Assembly: GCA_021613535.1 (NCBI GenBank)
Contig: CP075493.1
Span: forward strand, 13,392,001-13,456,000
Length of the DNA stretch: 64,000 nt
Origin: Adineta vaga
Taxonomy: Eukaryota > Rotifera
Direction of reading: 5' to 3'
Translations under genes and position numbers: made by a program
In this document: positions 25,601 through 37,069 of the stretch, one piece after another
How positions within the stretch are numbered: the first letter of the stretch is position 1
How the letters are laid out: each line of letters begins with the position of its first letter
The notes under the pieces: generated by a model
Database searches by the model: none
Told to the model about the DNA's origin: nothing
The model's input: only the letters and a program-made list of their open reading frames with translations

Positions 25601-25966
25601 ATACTAAAACAAAACGAAAGTTTTATTTCATGTTTCTGAGTTATCATAAGCAAATCTGAGTATACTAATAATGTTCAATCGAGATTGGCACTAAAGTTTA
25701 TAAAAAAAAGTCCTTTACTTCCAATTTTATTTTTCTTGTACTCAAGTTAATTTGAAATATATACTTAACCTACCACTGACAAGAAGAACATACAACCATG
25801 TTGTATATTTTTGCCATTTAACTATTGCTGCTGATTGTCTAGATTCATTGTCATCTGTTTCAAGCGCAAAAAGATTGTAATCATATATTTGCTTATGGAG
25901 CCAATAAACCAAATTTTTCCCAATATTGAAGCCTTCGCTAAACATTTTCATCAGTAATCTATGCAT
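19677..25966 (-). CDS. Tandem two-TM module protein with FG-GAP C-terminus
   Basis: Twelve minus-strand exons: 25774-25966, 25311-25603, 24823-25245, 24617-24745, 24258-24564, 23363-24186, 22670-23291, 22246-22613, 21212-22191, 21005-21153, 20851-20917 and 19677-20805. All have GT-AG borders and together make 5484 bp, 1827 residues plus stop. Three modules repeat. Each has a cytosolic start with a NLF or NIF motif, a TM, an ectodomain with CPCS or CSCS, HQxC and later C(A/E)PxxCxY, and a second TM. Then come another TM (LLWIIIAVIVITSLVIFSV), a Thr/Asn linker (NLTTTTINNT) and an FG-GAP/VCBS domain with DFNxDxxxD calcium-type motifs. The membrane protein probably displays the FG-GAP domain outside the cell. 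I know no characterised protein of this architecture. Alternative starts or splitting into two transcripts cannot be excluded. Confidence 0.7.
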
Positions 25967-25974
25967 GTTATTCG

Positions 25975-27700
25975 TAATGTATGAATTCTAGCTGATCGCA
26001 ATAGTAAGAATAAAGTCAATATTGACATACACATCATAGATCATTACTAAATTTATGAAATTGTTTGAGAGAAAAAGATCTTATTATAAATATCATGCAC
26101 ATATTCCTATTTGACATTCACTCAATCATTTCTATACGCCTTGGTAAAAAAAACTAATAGAAGAATATATTTAATCATACATCAAACTTTAGGATTTCCA
26201 GAACTCGAGTTTAATTGGTATAAAAAAAACCATTCAAAGTCGTCCCTAATTCTATATTAATTTGAAACATGACTCAACTATACCGACTACTTACAGTTTG
26301 ATCTATTTGTATTTAGCAATGACGTTTCCTTTTTGTCAGCATGTAGTTGAATGGGTAATGGTTAATTTACTCTTACCATATTGAAGTTATAGTTTGTTGT
26401 CCTGTTTTAATTCAGGTACGATAAATATATCTGAATACTTCACCAGTTAATGATATCCAAAAAATATTTGTTCTTCAATATCTATCTGAAATATGTTCGC
26501 ACTAGCTTGTGCAGAATTGTTCGCCACGATAAGCAAATAAATAATCTGAAAATCAATTATAAATGTTTCTTACGAAAGGAAGAACAAAGAAGTTTCTTTA
26601 AATGAATAACTAAAAACAATGAGTCGAACGTAATGAAATCCCATAGCTATTCTTACTTAGAATAACTGCGAAAAATGATTTTTTTTCTTTTTCATCTTTC
26701 TATAATCTACGGAAAGCTTTTTTCTGTTAGATAAAACATACTATCTATATATGTCAAAGATTTTGCACATGAATAACGTGAGTTTTGAAAACTATACAAA
26801 TGATATCAATAATTGGAAATTAATTTCTTTTTTTTATGAACTTATTAGTCTTTCTTCTTCTTCATAACATTGAAAATTCTTTTTATTCGATGTACGATCT
26901 GTAGTCATTGAATGATTCATGAAAAGTTATATAATCTTTTCGTTGTGAAGTTCGAGAGGCGATAAAACAGGTTTTATTTCGTTAGCATCAACATGAAGAA
27001 AGAATATGTAGAACGTATACAATTTTTCTTCTTGAAAATCTATAGTCATATTCACATACGCGAGATCGGATCAATGCTTTTGATTTTGAAAGTTTGTGTT
27101 TTCATTATGGAGAATAGACGAAATCAATTTATGTTTATATTTACTTATCAAATGGTGACCGCGTCCTTTGTTCCGTGAATATTGTGAAGTAATATGTGCT
27201 ATGGACAAGGTGTCATTCGATCAAGAGATGAATTTAAGAAAAAATACACAGAACAAAAGATCCGCGATCCAGATATTTTAGTCAATATAATTGTAGAAGA
27301 AAAATGACAAAAAAAGAACGATAAGATGAGATTGGCGTCCTTATGAAAGAATAAAGCAAACTTATTCGATTAATAATCAATCGAATTGGTTATTATGCTT
27401 TCTTATAACTTTGCCATCAATTTTTCTTTCTATTTTTGAAGAAGTGGTATGATTTTCAAAAAACTTTTATTATGCATCTATATTTTCTCAAAATGACATG
27501 AAATTCGGTTAAGAGAAGAAGTGAATATGAAGTATCGTCGTATCACTTATTTTAAATGGAAATGAATAAAACATTTTATGATTTATTTTTCAATATATTA
27601 ATGTACTCAAAGATTGAAAAAGAGAGAGAGAGAAACTTCTTTTTTTTCCTACGTTCATTTGTCTTTCTTTTCAGTTAAAGTAATTCACCTGTTTAGAACA
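25975..27700. other. Intergenic, weak remnant near 27.1 kb
   Basis: Mostly AT-rich with no gene. Around 27,060-27,310, short stretches (YCEV, then CYGQGVIRSRDEF) recall the secreted Cys-rich protein at 16,569, and could be a decayed relative. The evidence is thin. Confidence 0.25.
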
Positions 27701-27707
27701 TTCATCC

Positions 27708-30521
27708 ATGATCACTATAGCAAAGATTTATTTATTCTTTTTGGTTGTTTTTCATAAACAAATATCATCCGAACATATACGCGCATTGTATATGACAAAA
27801 ATGATTGGTTGGCAATTTCAATGTTTCAACACAACTTGTTTCCCATTTAGTACGATAACTGTGTCAAATCTTATCATGTGTCAATCAGTTTGTTTAATTC
27901 ATCAAGAATGTGAAGCAATAAGTTTACATTTATCAACATCATTGTGTGAATTATTCACCAATATATCGAATTACATTGGTAGTATGTCATCTAATATCGA
28001 TACTATTACTCTAATCGCTATGGCTAAAACATATGTACCACCCGGTTAGTATAAGAAAAATACACTTGTATGAAAAAATCGATTAGTAGTATAGAGGAAC
28101 AGATAATTAAGAAATCAGGCTTTGTATAGATTGCAGTGCATAAATAAATCATCAACTGTTTTTTTAAGTTACCAAAGGGTCCTTAAAATCAATCTTTTTC
28201 AAAACACAAACGATAAAGCATAATAGTTCTTTTTCCTTTGTGAAATGAACAAAAATCTAATCGATAAAAGATCAATTGTACATATATTGATCTCATACCA
28301 TGCTTACAACCTTTTTTTTCCCAAAAACATTTTAGGTGATAAAAATATCTTTTTTAAATGGGCGGAGTGCAATTTTGATTGTTTTGAGTAGAAAAAAAAT
28401 GGAAATGTTCTGAGAGAACTAAAGATTTTTTCAGGCATATTATTAAATACATTTTGTTTCCTATTAGGACTCATTAGTGAATATAGAATAATAAACCATG
28501 AAGAGTATGATACTTTCATAAAAATATATTTCAAGTATCTTTTTGCAATTTGAAATATTTTTAAAATAGAATCAATGTATATATAAGATCAGAATAGTAT
28601 GATATATTTGAGTAATACATGTTGTATCTATAGGCAGCAAATGATAGAGAATGTATGAAAAATAACTTCATTAAATCTGCTTGCTTTCATAGTAATTATA
28701 GTAGTAAAAGATCTTACCTGATTAGTAAATTTTTTACAAATTTTAAAGTACCAAGATGAATTTTCTATACATGGTTAAAATGAATACTTTCCACTAACTT
28801 TATCAAAAATAGTTTTCTGAATAAAAACTATCGAAGAAAGAAAAAGATCAAACGTGCGTTAGAAATTTATTATTCAATATTTTTGTTTCATTACGTATCT
28901 CGTTTTTTCAAATAGATACAACTATAACATTTACTTTGGAATTGTCATCATCGTCATCTACGACAATAACACCCACAACAACACCCACAACAGCAACAAC
29001 AGCAACAACAACATCAACAACATCATCAACATCGACAACATCAACATCAACATCAACATCCACGACATCATCATCAACATCGACAACATCAACATCAACA
29101 TCAACATCAACATCAACATCAACATCAACATCAACAACAACAACAACAACAGGTGTGTAATAAACTAGCTGACTTGTTACTGCCTCCAGCTGTATATGAA
29201 GTGATAGAGTATCTTAATATTGCGATAAACGAGAAAGATACAAACGTAACATCTTATAATGAAAAGTTCAACAAAGACGCTCGTCATTAGATAGCACACA
29301 GATCTTTGCGACTTCTAAAAGCTGGAAAGAAACCGCATTGCACTGTCTAAAGATATCGATAGATCGATGAGAATACGAATATCAGCGTTTTACACGCCTA
29401 TCATTCTTTTTCCCTTGCAACCAAAGATGGATTTTTTAATTATTCTCGATGTTTAATTAACGATAAACACTTTTTTAATTATAGCTATTCCTATCACGTT
29501 TTGTAATCAAACGAGTTATCTGGTGGGTAAAACTCCAAACACGGTAGTTATTGGTGACGTTAATGGCGACAATAAACCTGATATCTTGGTTGCAAATAAA
29601 GGTTCGAACACCATTGGAGTTCTTTTAAACCGTCAAAATGGGACATTTTTCAATCAAGTTATTTATTCAGTTGGTTCTTTTCCGGCGGCACTGGCAATTG
29701 GTGACATAAATAACGATAATAAACTTGATATTGTAGTCTCAAACACAATGTCAAATAATATTAGTATTCTTTTCAATGGAGGCAATGGTACATTTATTAA
29801 TCAAATTACTTATTTGTCAGGCTTTCGACCATACAACCTATTAATTATCGATGTTAATAAAGATAATCGTTCTGATATTGTTATTGCAAACTATGGTGAC
29901 AATGGTACTAGTGTTCTTCTTAATACCGGTAACGGAACATTTTTCGATCAGACAAAATATTCAATTGGCGGTCACAGTCCGTACACATTGGCAGTGTCAG
30001 ACATTAATAATGATAGCTATCCTGATATCGTGACTGGAAATTGGTATTCAGATGATATCACCATTCTTCTTAACACAGGTAATGGCACATTTCTTTTTCA
30101 AACAAAATACTCGGTTGGTATTAAACCGTATCCTGTCATTATTGCCGATGTAAATAATGACAATATGCCTGATATAATAGTCTGCAATAGTGGTTCTAAT
30201 AACGTGGGAATTCTTTTCAATACAGGTAATGGAACATTTCTCCCTCAAATAGTTTATACAGTTGGTACATCGCCGTTTGCAGTAGCAGCCGCCGATCTAA
30301 ATAATGATACTCTAGTCGATTTAGTCGTCGGAAATAATGTTTCAAATGATCTTACTATTCTTCGTAACATTGGTAATGGTACCTTTAGTTATGAATCTAC
30401 TTATTCAGCTGGATTGGGTCCATATTCAGTTGCAATATCTGATGTAAATAATGACAAGAAACCTGATATTATAGTTGCAAACTCCAATGCAAATACTACA
30501 GGTGTTCTTTGGCAATGCTGA
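27708..30521 (+). CDS. Secreted FG-GAP repeat protein with Ser/Thr stalk
   Basis: Three exons: 27708-28044, 28916-29152 and 29485-30521, summing to 1611 bp (536 residues plus stop). The 870 bp first intron is unusually long here. Exon 1 encodes a signal peptide and a Cys-containing PAN/apple-like segment (CFNTTCFPF, CQSVCLIHQECEAI, LCELF). Exon 2 is almost all Thr and Ser, a likely O-glycosylated stalk written by an ACA/TCA microsatellite. Exon 3 has seven FG-GAP/VCBS repeats, each with a D(V/I/L)NxDxxxD loop (such as GDVNGDNKPDI) and NGGNGTF or NTGNGTF; this is the beta-propeller type that binds calcium. No TM follows, so it is probably secreted. Partner unknown. Confidence 0.85.
28962..29152. 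repeat. ACA/TCA trinucleotide microsatellite (coding)
   Basis: Imperfect run of ACA, TCA and TCG triplets, with long ACATCA hexamer tracts. It lies in frame in exon 2 of the FG-GAP gene and encodes the Thr/Ser stalk. Length variation would change stalk length without a frameshift. Confidence 0.85.
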
Positions 30522-30833
30522 AAACTTATTTATCAATTAATCTTTTTTCTTTGTTCATTCATATTTTTTCATCACACAAAACACATTATTACTATATTTC
30601 TTTGCACAATAGAAATTAATCTTTTTATTTATCAAATATTCCGAATCTTTTTTCAAAATAAATCTTTAAATAATCTCTATTAATATCTTATTTTTTTTCC
30701 AAACTATTTCAATTATGACAAATGTATCTGCATAATACGTTGTCTTGATCATAACAGACTACCTATCGAACTGTAGACTTCTCTTGCGTTTATTCCTTGT
30801 TTGATTCTCTTTTTTTGATAAAATTGATCGTAG

Positions 30834-31433
30834 TTAAGGTGGAGTCCTATTTTGAAAACTCATTCCATAGAAATATGTATTCGGTGATAAATATTGAAAA
30901 AATTGAATCATTTGTGCAATCGATCGATCGGGTGGCTGATAAGTACCTGAACTATTATTTACTACAAAATAACCGTGTTGATTACACCAGATTTCACCTG
31001 CATATCGGACATATGGTGCTCGACTTGATATTGTTATATGTTTACATAGGAGACGAGAAAGTCTATCACTGAAATTAGGATCACGAATAAATATAATATG
31101 ATCGTCTGTAATAACGAAATTATAACGTATTGTTGGATCGTTTTCTTTGTATAATTTTTGTAGGAAGTAATCGAATGACATTGAATTGGGTAATCCATCA
31201 ATATAATCATCGAATGGTGTACGATTAAACATTGCAGCTATTTCAGATAAAAAATAATAACGATTCGCAACATTTTTATGTGTATTGGAAGAAAATGCTA
31301 AATATTGATTTGGTAGATAATAATCGAGGACTTCTCGAGGAACAGCAATTTTATATACCGGGCATTCGAAATAAACATTCCAATTCAATGGATCAAATTC
31401 CGCAGCAATATATGTGTAAAGTTTATTGCCCAT
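30834..31433 (-). CDS. Unknown soluble protein with NNSSGTYQP motif
   Basis: 199 residues in one exon, with an ATG at 31431-31433. There is no signal peptide or TM. The C-terminal half has a recognisable block, VRYAGEIWCNQHGYFVV followed by NNSSGTYQPP, then an amphipathic helix and SPNTYFYGMSF. I have the impression that this VR(F/Y)AGE...NNSGTY.P block recurs in other proteins of protists, rotifers and bacteria, but I cannot name a domain or an activity. The intact frame and amino-acid composition support a real gene. Confidence 0.6.
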   Translation of the reverse strand: MGNKLYTYIAAEFDPLNWNVYFECPVYKIAVPREVLDYYLPNQYLAFSSNTHKNVANRYYFLSEIAAMFNRTPFDDYIDGLPNSMSFDYFLQKLYKENDPTIRYNFVITDDHIIFIRDPNFSDRLSRLLCKHITISSRAPYVRYAGEIWCNQHGYFVVNNSSGTYQPPDRSIAQMIQFFQYLSPNTYFYGMSFQNRTPP

Positions 31434-31672
31434 CCTTCGATCAAATTAACATTGTTCGTTATTGTAGAAACATTTTTCACCAAGCAAAAAAATATACAAT
31501 AACCTTCATTTTACGTAAATGAATGTTTTTTCGTCTATTATATAGAGTTGATGCAAACTAATTTATTTTCTTTTCAATATCGACTGTATGGAAAATTATA
31601 TATGCATGCATGCATGTTAAATTGTTATGTTTCATTTAAAGGAGAGAATCATAGTCAATGATCAACGCAATG

Positions 31673-34600
31673 CTATATTTCTATTGTTCGACGAAAACGT
31701 TGTTGAACCATATTTTGATATTGTACAATTGATTTTCGATATTCGTTTCTGTAAAATTTTGATGGCAAAACAAAGATAAGAAAAGTAATCATTGGTGGAA
31801 TAAATGAGATAAAATATCCGCTAAGAAATAACCATGAATCTCGTGTTGAATTCATACATTTTGATACATAAGAAAGAATCAAACGTGGTAATGCAAGAAT
31901 AAATAAAATCACAGGTGCAATTAATAAATGTTGATGTTCTCGAACCTGTTTACGTAACATATCTTTATAAGATCGATTTCCATGAAGTTGAGATTGTCGA
32001 TGAGATTTTTTTGTGATTAAAATAATTGATGAAATGAAATTAATGAGAAATGGAGCAAAAAAATGAAAGGTATTCACAATTCGATTATAAATTTGTAAAT
32101 TTAAAGAATAAGTAACAATACACCAGATTCGTTTCTTATCATCATTGTCATTTTTTTCTTCAAATAAACGTCGATAGATTGGATCATGTATTGATGTAGA
32201 AATAATCAGAATTAAAAGAATAAATAGAACTTTTTTTGCTAATTCTTTACTTTTCTTTTTATTAAATCGAGCGCCTTGAATAACTGTGATTGCTCTTTCC
32301 ATTGCAACACATGCATTTAACCATTGATCCATATTGAGACAGATTCGAAGAAAAAAATCAAGTGAAGAACATTGAAAATTCAAAAATGATTGATTCAATA
32401 CAGTTGATGTTTGTATGAAAAGAAAAAGAAAATATTTCGTGCCAAACATGGTCATTGTTAATAATGTTGTCAATGATGAACCAAATAAATAGATTCCACA
32501 ACCAACTTCACGTACACCTCGATTTTTAAATGTAATTAATGAAAGAATACCATTGGTCATTCCAATCAGAAGAAAAACGATTGTTAATGAAAAACTTACT
32601 TTGACAATCGTTGTTTGTGAAGAAAGATTAACATCTGAAATAATATGATAAGCTAAGATTGCATCAAGTGATAGACCAAATTCACTTGTACTAAACTGAC
32701 ATCGACTTCCATAATAACATGAACGACAGGCACAAATAAATCGTTTTGGACATTCAGGTGAATCTTGAAAACATTGCCCATCATTTTCACAGCCATTCCG
32801 TCCGAAACAATCGAATTTCATTTCATGATCAAAATTAAAACAATTGGCTAAACGTTTCTCGTCAAAATCATAACATATACAAAGATGTAGATCATCATGA
32901 AAACATAGAAGATGAGAAGAATACTGTTGACAAATTGAATGATAAGATTTCATTCGACGGAGAACATGTAATTGTGCAAATGTTTTATTCGTTAATTCGC
33001 TGATCGATGGACAACGATGTGATGAATCGATTCTTTTAGTTATTTTTGTGGAGATATTGTAATTTGGTTGAACAACAGTTAGATAATAGATCTTCTCTAA
33101 TGTTTCAATAAAAGCTAAATGAAATGGTTGTGACCAATATACTTTGATCGAGTTTGTTGCTTGAGATATTGCTTGTAAAGTTGTAGATCTCTGTGGTGAT
33201 GTTTTGGGTATTTCCTCTGCAAATTCATTAAATGGAATAATTCTTATAAAATGAATAAAAACTGAATGAGATAAATGAATATTTTTATCAAATATGATAT
33301 CAAGTTGATTATCAATTATTTCACATTGAGCTCCGCTAAAACCTTTTGAACAAATACAAATATATTTCTGATTATTTGATACCATAAAATCATCATTTGG
33401 AACACATGAACCATTATTTTGACATGGAAAATGTTCACATATGCGATTACGAAGATAACATCGAGAACCAAATTGATTTTTCGAACATACACAAATTGAT
33501 CGATTGTCACTTAACATACCAATACACAAAGAATTTGCTGAACAACTACAATGATGTTGAATATGACAGTATTGTCCAGACCAACCTTGATCACATTGAC
33601 AAAATGTTTCTTTTTCATTAACATATCTTATACATTTTCCATGTTGACATTGATGATCTGAACAAGTATTTTGTTGATGATGATGATGATTCACTGATGG
33701 AATATCGACAATAAATGCTAAACGATGAACTGGTAGAAATAAAAATTTAACAGGATAACGAAAACTTCCTCGATATTTTTGAGAATATTTTTCATAGATA
33801 TCAATATGTATTGAATAAGTTCTATTCATATCTTTTGGTCGAGTTGCATAAAATAAATGAAGATTAAATTTAATTTTACAATCTCGTAATGATAAATAAG
33901 TAAATTGTTCATAGGAATGAATAATTCGTTGATTTGTATTATCAATAATTAAAACTAATATTGTAAATGGAATTTGCCATGATTCAGTTAGAACATTAAA
34001 TCTTATTGCTAAACTTAGACGTTGATTTTGATATTGACATTGATTACCATAATAACTTGGTGGACAAAGACATGTACTTTTATAGCGATCTAATGATTGA
34101 TTTAACCAAACACGTAAATTAAGACCACGATGGCAGAGAGGTTTATCAACTAGTGGAATTGGATAATAACCATCTAGAGTAATTGTATTAATTACTTCGT
34201 TTTCATCTAATTCATTTTCCCACGATTGGTTGAAATCATTAATTCTAAAATATCTTCTCTCTGTCCTGCGGATCGTTTTTGAAACTTCACAGAAAAACTT
34301 TTCTATATCACTACCCAATACTAGATAGTCCATTTGACAAATACCGTCGGACATTGAGATTGATCGATTTTGTAGACAAAATTGTTCATCATCTTCATCT
34401 GGACAATCCTTTTCATTATTGCACAAATCAAAATCAGAAATACAGACTGATGGATGGCTGTTCATACAATAAAACCTTCCTAGATCTACATACGTTCCAG
34501 GACATAGCTTTGGTTCATCAGTACCACCAAGACAATCGACTTGACCATCATTGATTTTCTCAATTGGTAAACATGTAAACTCAAATGTATCTAATCTTAC

Positions 34601-36451
34601 ACATATTCGAGTATTTAAAGAACAATTAAATATAGTTGATGATATATCGCAACCTATTTCATCCTTTCCATCCCGACAATTCCATACTCCATCACAATGA
34701 GTATATATATTATCACATTCCCATTGTTCGCATTCAGTTTCATCTGTTTGATCTTGGTTATCAATTGTTATTGGAAATAATTTCTCCAAATTATCACATA
34801 ATATCTGAAAAGATATCGTTCTTCGAGTAAAATTCTCGTATTCATCTTCATCTTCGCACAAATCACCATCATAACCACAATCACATTTTTCATCTAAAAT
34901 AAATGTCTTGGGAATATATTTGTTGCTGAAATAACAATGATAATATTTATCTTTTAATCGAGCAAATAGCTGAGGATTCGTATCTTCGAATATGTTTTCA
35001 TCATCATGATAAGGACAATCAGATATATCATCGATTAAACGATGAAAACCAATACATTTTGATGAATTGATACATTGATATAAATTGGATGTATGACATC
35101 GATTCGAAGGAAAATTAATTATTGGATTGAAATTTTTCATTTGATGAAAAATATTATTGATAACATTCACATATCCAGATTTTGGGTCGAAAACATTAAA
35201 CTGTTCAAGATTTATAGGTTGAGGAGAAACAAAACATAGAGTATTGTTCAATGACATATCTGAAACTAGTTCAAGTGATCCATCATGAAAAGATTTGTTC
35301 GAACATAAGTAGGGTAAGAGAAGATCCCATGAATTCAACTCATCATCCTTCTTGTAAGCTGTATAAATATGACCAAAGAGTAATGGAATATTGGGAACGT
35401 AAAGTACATGTGAACATTCTTTTCTTATGGTAGATATACATTTTTTTCTGATAGTATCATCATTTACCTTGGGATATTCCGAGCTTGGAAGTCCAAAATA
35501 GCATTTAAAAGCGAACCAACATTTATTCGATATAGAGTTATCTTTGATTGAAAATATCGCATCGATAAGATGAGATGAACGTAAAAGTTCACAACTGCTT
35601 GTTAAAAATGTCGTTTTACATTTCGCATCCTCCCATCCGAACACTGGTTCAGCGACGTAATATGCACCATATCTATCATAATTGCCATACTTTTCATCGG
35701 ATCTGTCAAGACAATCAGAATTTATTCGATTATCTTGAACAAATTCATTCGGTATACATTGTCCAATAGTACATTGATATTCATTTAGTTCACATTCATT
35801 TAATTCAAGTTGCCAACAATGTTCTTCATCATAATTTCCATCAAGACAATCAATTTTACCATCACAAATTTCTGTCCAATCTAAACACGCTGGTTGATAA
35901 CCACGATGACATTTCAAATGAGTATAACAACTCAAACCATTTAAATCGTTTGGATAACTTTGATAATAACCATGAATCAGTTCATATAATGTTGTATAAT
36001 TTTCATGATAATAATATAATTCATATTGACACATGGGTCCAAATCTTGGTAATGTACAATTGTAAACAAATTGTTTACGCAAAGATGAATCATTTGTTTC
36101 TAAATAGTATTGATATTGTTCAATCGTATCAATTGATATTGACCATAGATACAATTCTTCACTGGTAATATTCTGTTTTGCAAGATCATCAAAAGAAAAT
36201 TTTTGCATTAAATCATCATTATCGTTTTCAATAGAAAATTTCGATGATGATTCACTCATACAAAACGATGCTATGTCCCGAGTGATACTTCTGTATCCAA
36301 GATTTGAAGCAAATCGTATACAATTATATCGTACACCTATCTCATCAAATTGATTGACGCTTACCTGATCGGTAAAATAAAGATTTAGTTGAGGTACAGC
36401 TTCAACGCAAAATAGACAAATGAAATACAAGAAACATTTCATATAAAACAT
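31673..36451 (-). CDS. LDLR-A/EGF/7TM receptor B, intact
   Basis: Single uninterrupted exon of 1592 residues with a signal peptide (FLYFICLFCVEA). The ectodomain has LDLR class A type repeats (CDGKIDCLDGNYDEEHC, CDGVWNCRDGKDEIGC, DCPDEDDEQFC), EGF-like repeats (CLCPPSYYGNQC, GWSGQYC, GFSGAQC, CYYGSRC) and many N-glycosylation sites. GLSLDAILAYHI precedes seven helices, with AMERAIT after TM3, LALPRLI in TM6 and FVLPSKFY after TM7. There is no GPS motif, so it is not a classic adhesion GPCR; the layout resembles LDLR-A-bearing receptors such as LGR/relaxin types only in principle. Ligand and coupling are unknown. It is the reference for the broken paralogues A and C. Confidence 0.88.
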   Translation of the reverse strand: MFYMKCFLYFICLFCVEAVPQLNLYFTDQVSVNQFDEIGVRYNCIRFASNLGYRSITRDIASFCMSESSSKFSIENDNDDLMQKFSFDDLAKQNITSEELYLWSISIDTIEQYQYYLETNDSSLRKQFVYNCTLPRFGPMCQYELYYYHENYTTLYELIHGYYQSYPNDLNGLSCYTHLKCHRGYQPACLDWTEICDGKIDCLDGNYDEEHCWQLELNECELNEYQCTIGQCIPNEFVQDNRINSDCLDRSDEKYGNYDRYGAYYVAEPVFGWEDAKCKTTFLTSSCELLRSSHLIDAIFSIKDNSISNKCWFAFKCYFGLPSSEYPKVNDDTIRKKCISTIRKECSHVLYVPNIPLLFGHIYTAYKKDDELNSWDLLLPYLCSNKSFHDGSLELVSDMSLNNTLCFVSPQPINLEQFNVFDPKSGYVNVINNIFHQMKNFNPIINFPSNRCHTSNLYQCINSSKCIGFHRLIDDISDCPYHDDENIFEDTNPQLFARLKDKYYHCYFSNKYIPKTFILDEKCDCGYDGDLCEDEDEYENFTRRTISFQILCDNLEKLFPITIDNQDQTDETECEQWECDNIYTHCDGVWNCRDGKDEIGCDISSTIFNCSLNTRICVRLDTFEFTCLPIEKINDGQVDCLGGTDEPKLCPGTYVDLGRFYCMNSHPSVCISDFDLCNNEKDCPDEDDEQFCLQNRSISMSDGICQMDYLVLGSDIEKFFCEVSKTIRRTERRYFRINDFNQSWENELDENEVINTITLDGYYPIPLVDKPLCHRGLNLRVWLNQSLDRYKSTCLCPPSYYGNQCQYQNQRLSLAIRFNVLTESWQIPFTILVLIIDNTNQRIIHSYEQFTYLSLRDCKIKFNLHLFYATRPKDMNRTYSIHIDIYEKYSQKYRGSFRYPVKFLFLPVHRLAFIVDIPSVNHHHHQQNTCSDHQCQHGKCIRYVNEKETFCQCDQGWSGQYCHIQHHCSCSANSLCIGMLSDNRSICVCSKNQFGSRCYLRNRICEHFPCQNNGSCVPNDDFMVSNNQKYICICSKGFSGAQCEIIDNQLDIIFDKNIHLSHSVFIHFIRIIPFNEFAEEIPKTSPQRSTTLQAISQATNSIKVYWSQPFHLAFIETLEKIYYLTVVQPNYNISTKITKRIDSSHRCPSISELTNKTFAQLHVLRRMKSYHSICQQYSSHLLCFHDDLHLCICYDFDEKRLANCFNFDHEMKFDCFGRNGCENDGQCFQDSPECPKRFICACRSCYYGSRCQFSTSEFGLSLDAILAYHIISDVNLSSQTTIVKVSFSLTIVFLLIGMTNGILSLITFKNRGVREVGCGIYLFGSSLTTLLTMTMFGTKYFLFLFIQTSTVLNQSFLNFQCSSLDFFLRICLNMDQWLNACVAMERAITVIQGARFNKKKSKELAKKVLFILLILIISTSIHDPIYRRLFEEKNDNDDKKRIWCIVTYSLNLQIYNRIVNTFHFFAPFLINFISSIILITKKSHRQSQLHGNRSYKDMLRKQVREHQHLLIAPVILFILALPRLILSYVSKCMNSTRDSWLFLSGYFISFIPPMITFLIFVLPSKFYRNEYRKSIVQYQNMVQQRFRRTIEI

Positions 36452-36459
36452 GGTTTGTT

Positions 36460-37060
36460 TCGAAAATACAAGGAAAAGACTGTATATTTATATATTTCTT
36501 CTATGACGTCAATTCATTAAAAGTATTTATCATGAACAAGCTCGTTTGTTCCGCTTTGATAGAAATAAAATATCGTTGTTAACAGATCTATTGGCATTCA
36601 ATCGAAACAATTTTTATTCTTGAAAGATTTATGAAAATTTTCGTTAAGTTTTACAACCGAGAAAAATAATTGAAAACAAAACTTGTTCTTTGATGATTTT
36701 TAGATATACATTTATGTAAGATAGCAAAAGAACTTTTGGATATAAAATAAGTATGAATGGCCATCTGTCTGAATATTTTGTTAAATAGATTTAGACTGAC
36801 GTCAGTGAAAAAGTCGTTGACGTAAGCATTGTATAGTTAGATATAAATGGACAGAATAGTGATGTTTTCTTAGTAACTATAAAATGATTAAATTTTCTCA
36901 AATATATATAATCAAGCATTCTTTATCTATTCGATATGAAAGTCTTTATTTTCATTAGAAAAGTAAATCTAAAATATGTTTTAAATTTTTCACAATTCTT
37001 ATCATTCAATCAAATAATTTGATTAATCCATTCGTTTTTTTTTCTTTGCATAATACATAT
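36460..37060. other. Spacer between receptors B and C
   Basis: AT-rich, no coding signal. It should hold the promoter of B and the 3' region of C. Confidence 0.5.
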
Positions 37061-37069
37061 ACTCTCATC

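Noticed and set aside
28958-29149. Met/Leu-repeat open frame on the minus strand
   Set aside because: It is the complement of the ACA/TCA microsatellite in the FG-GAP gene.
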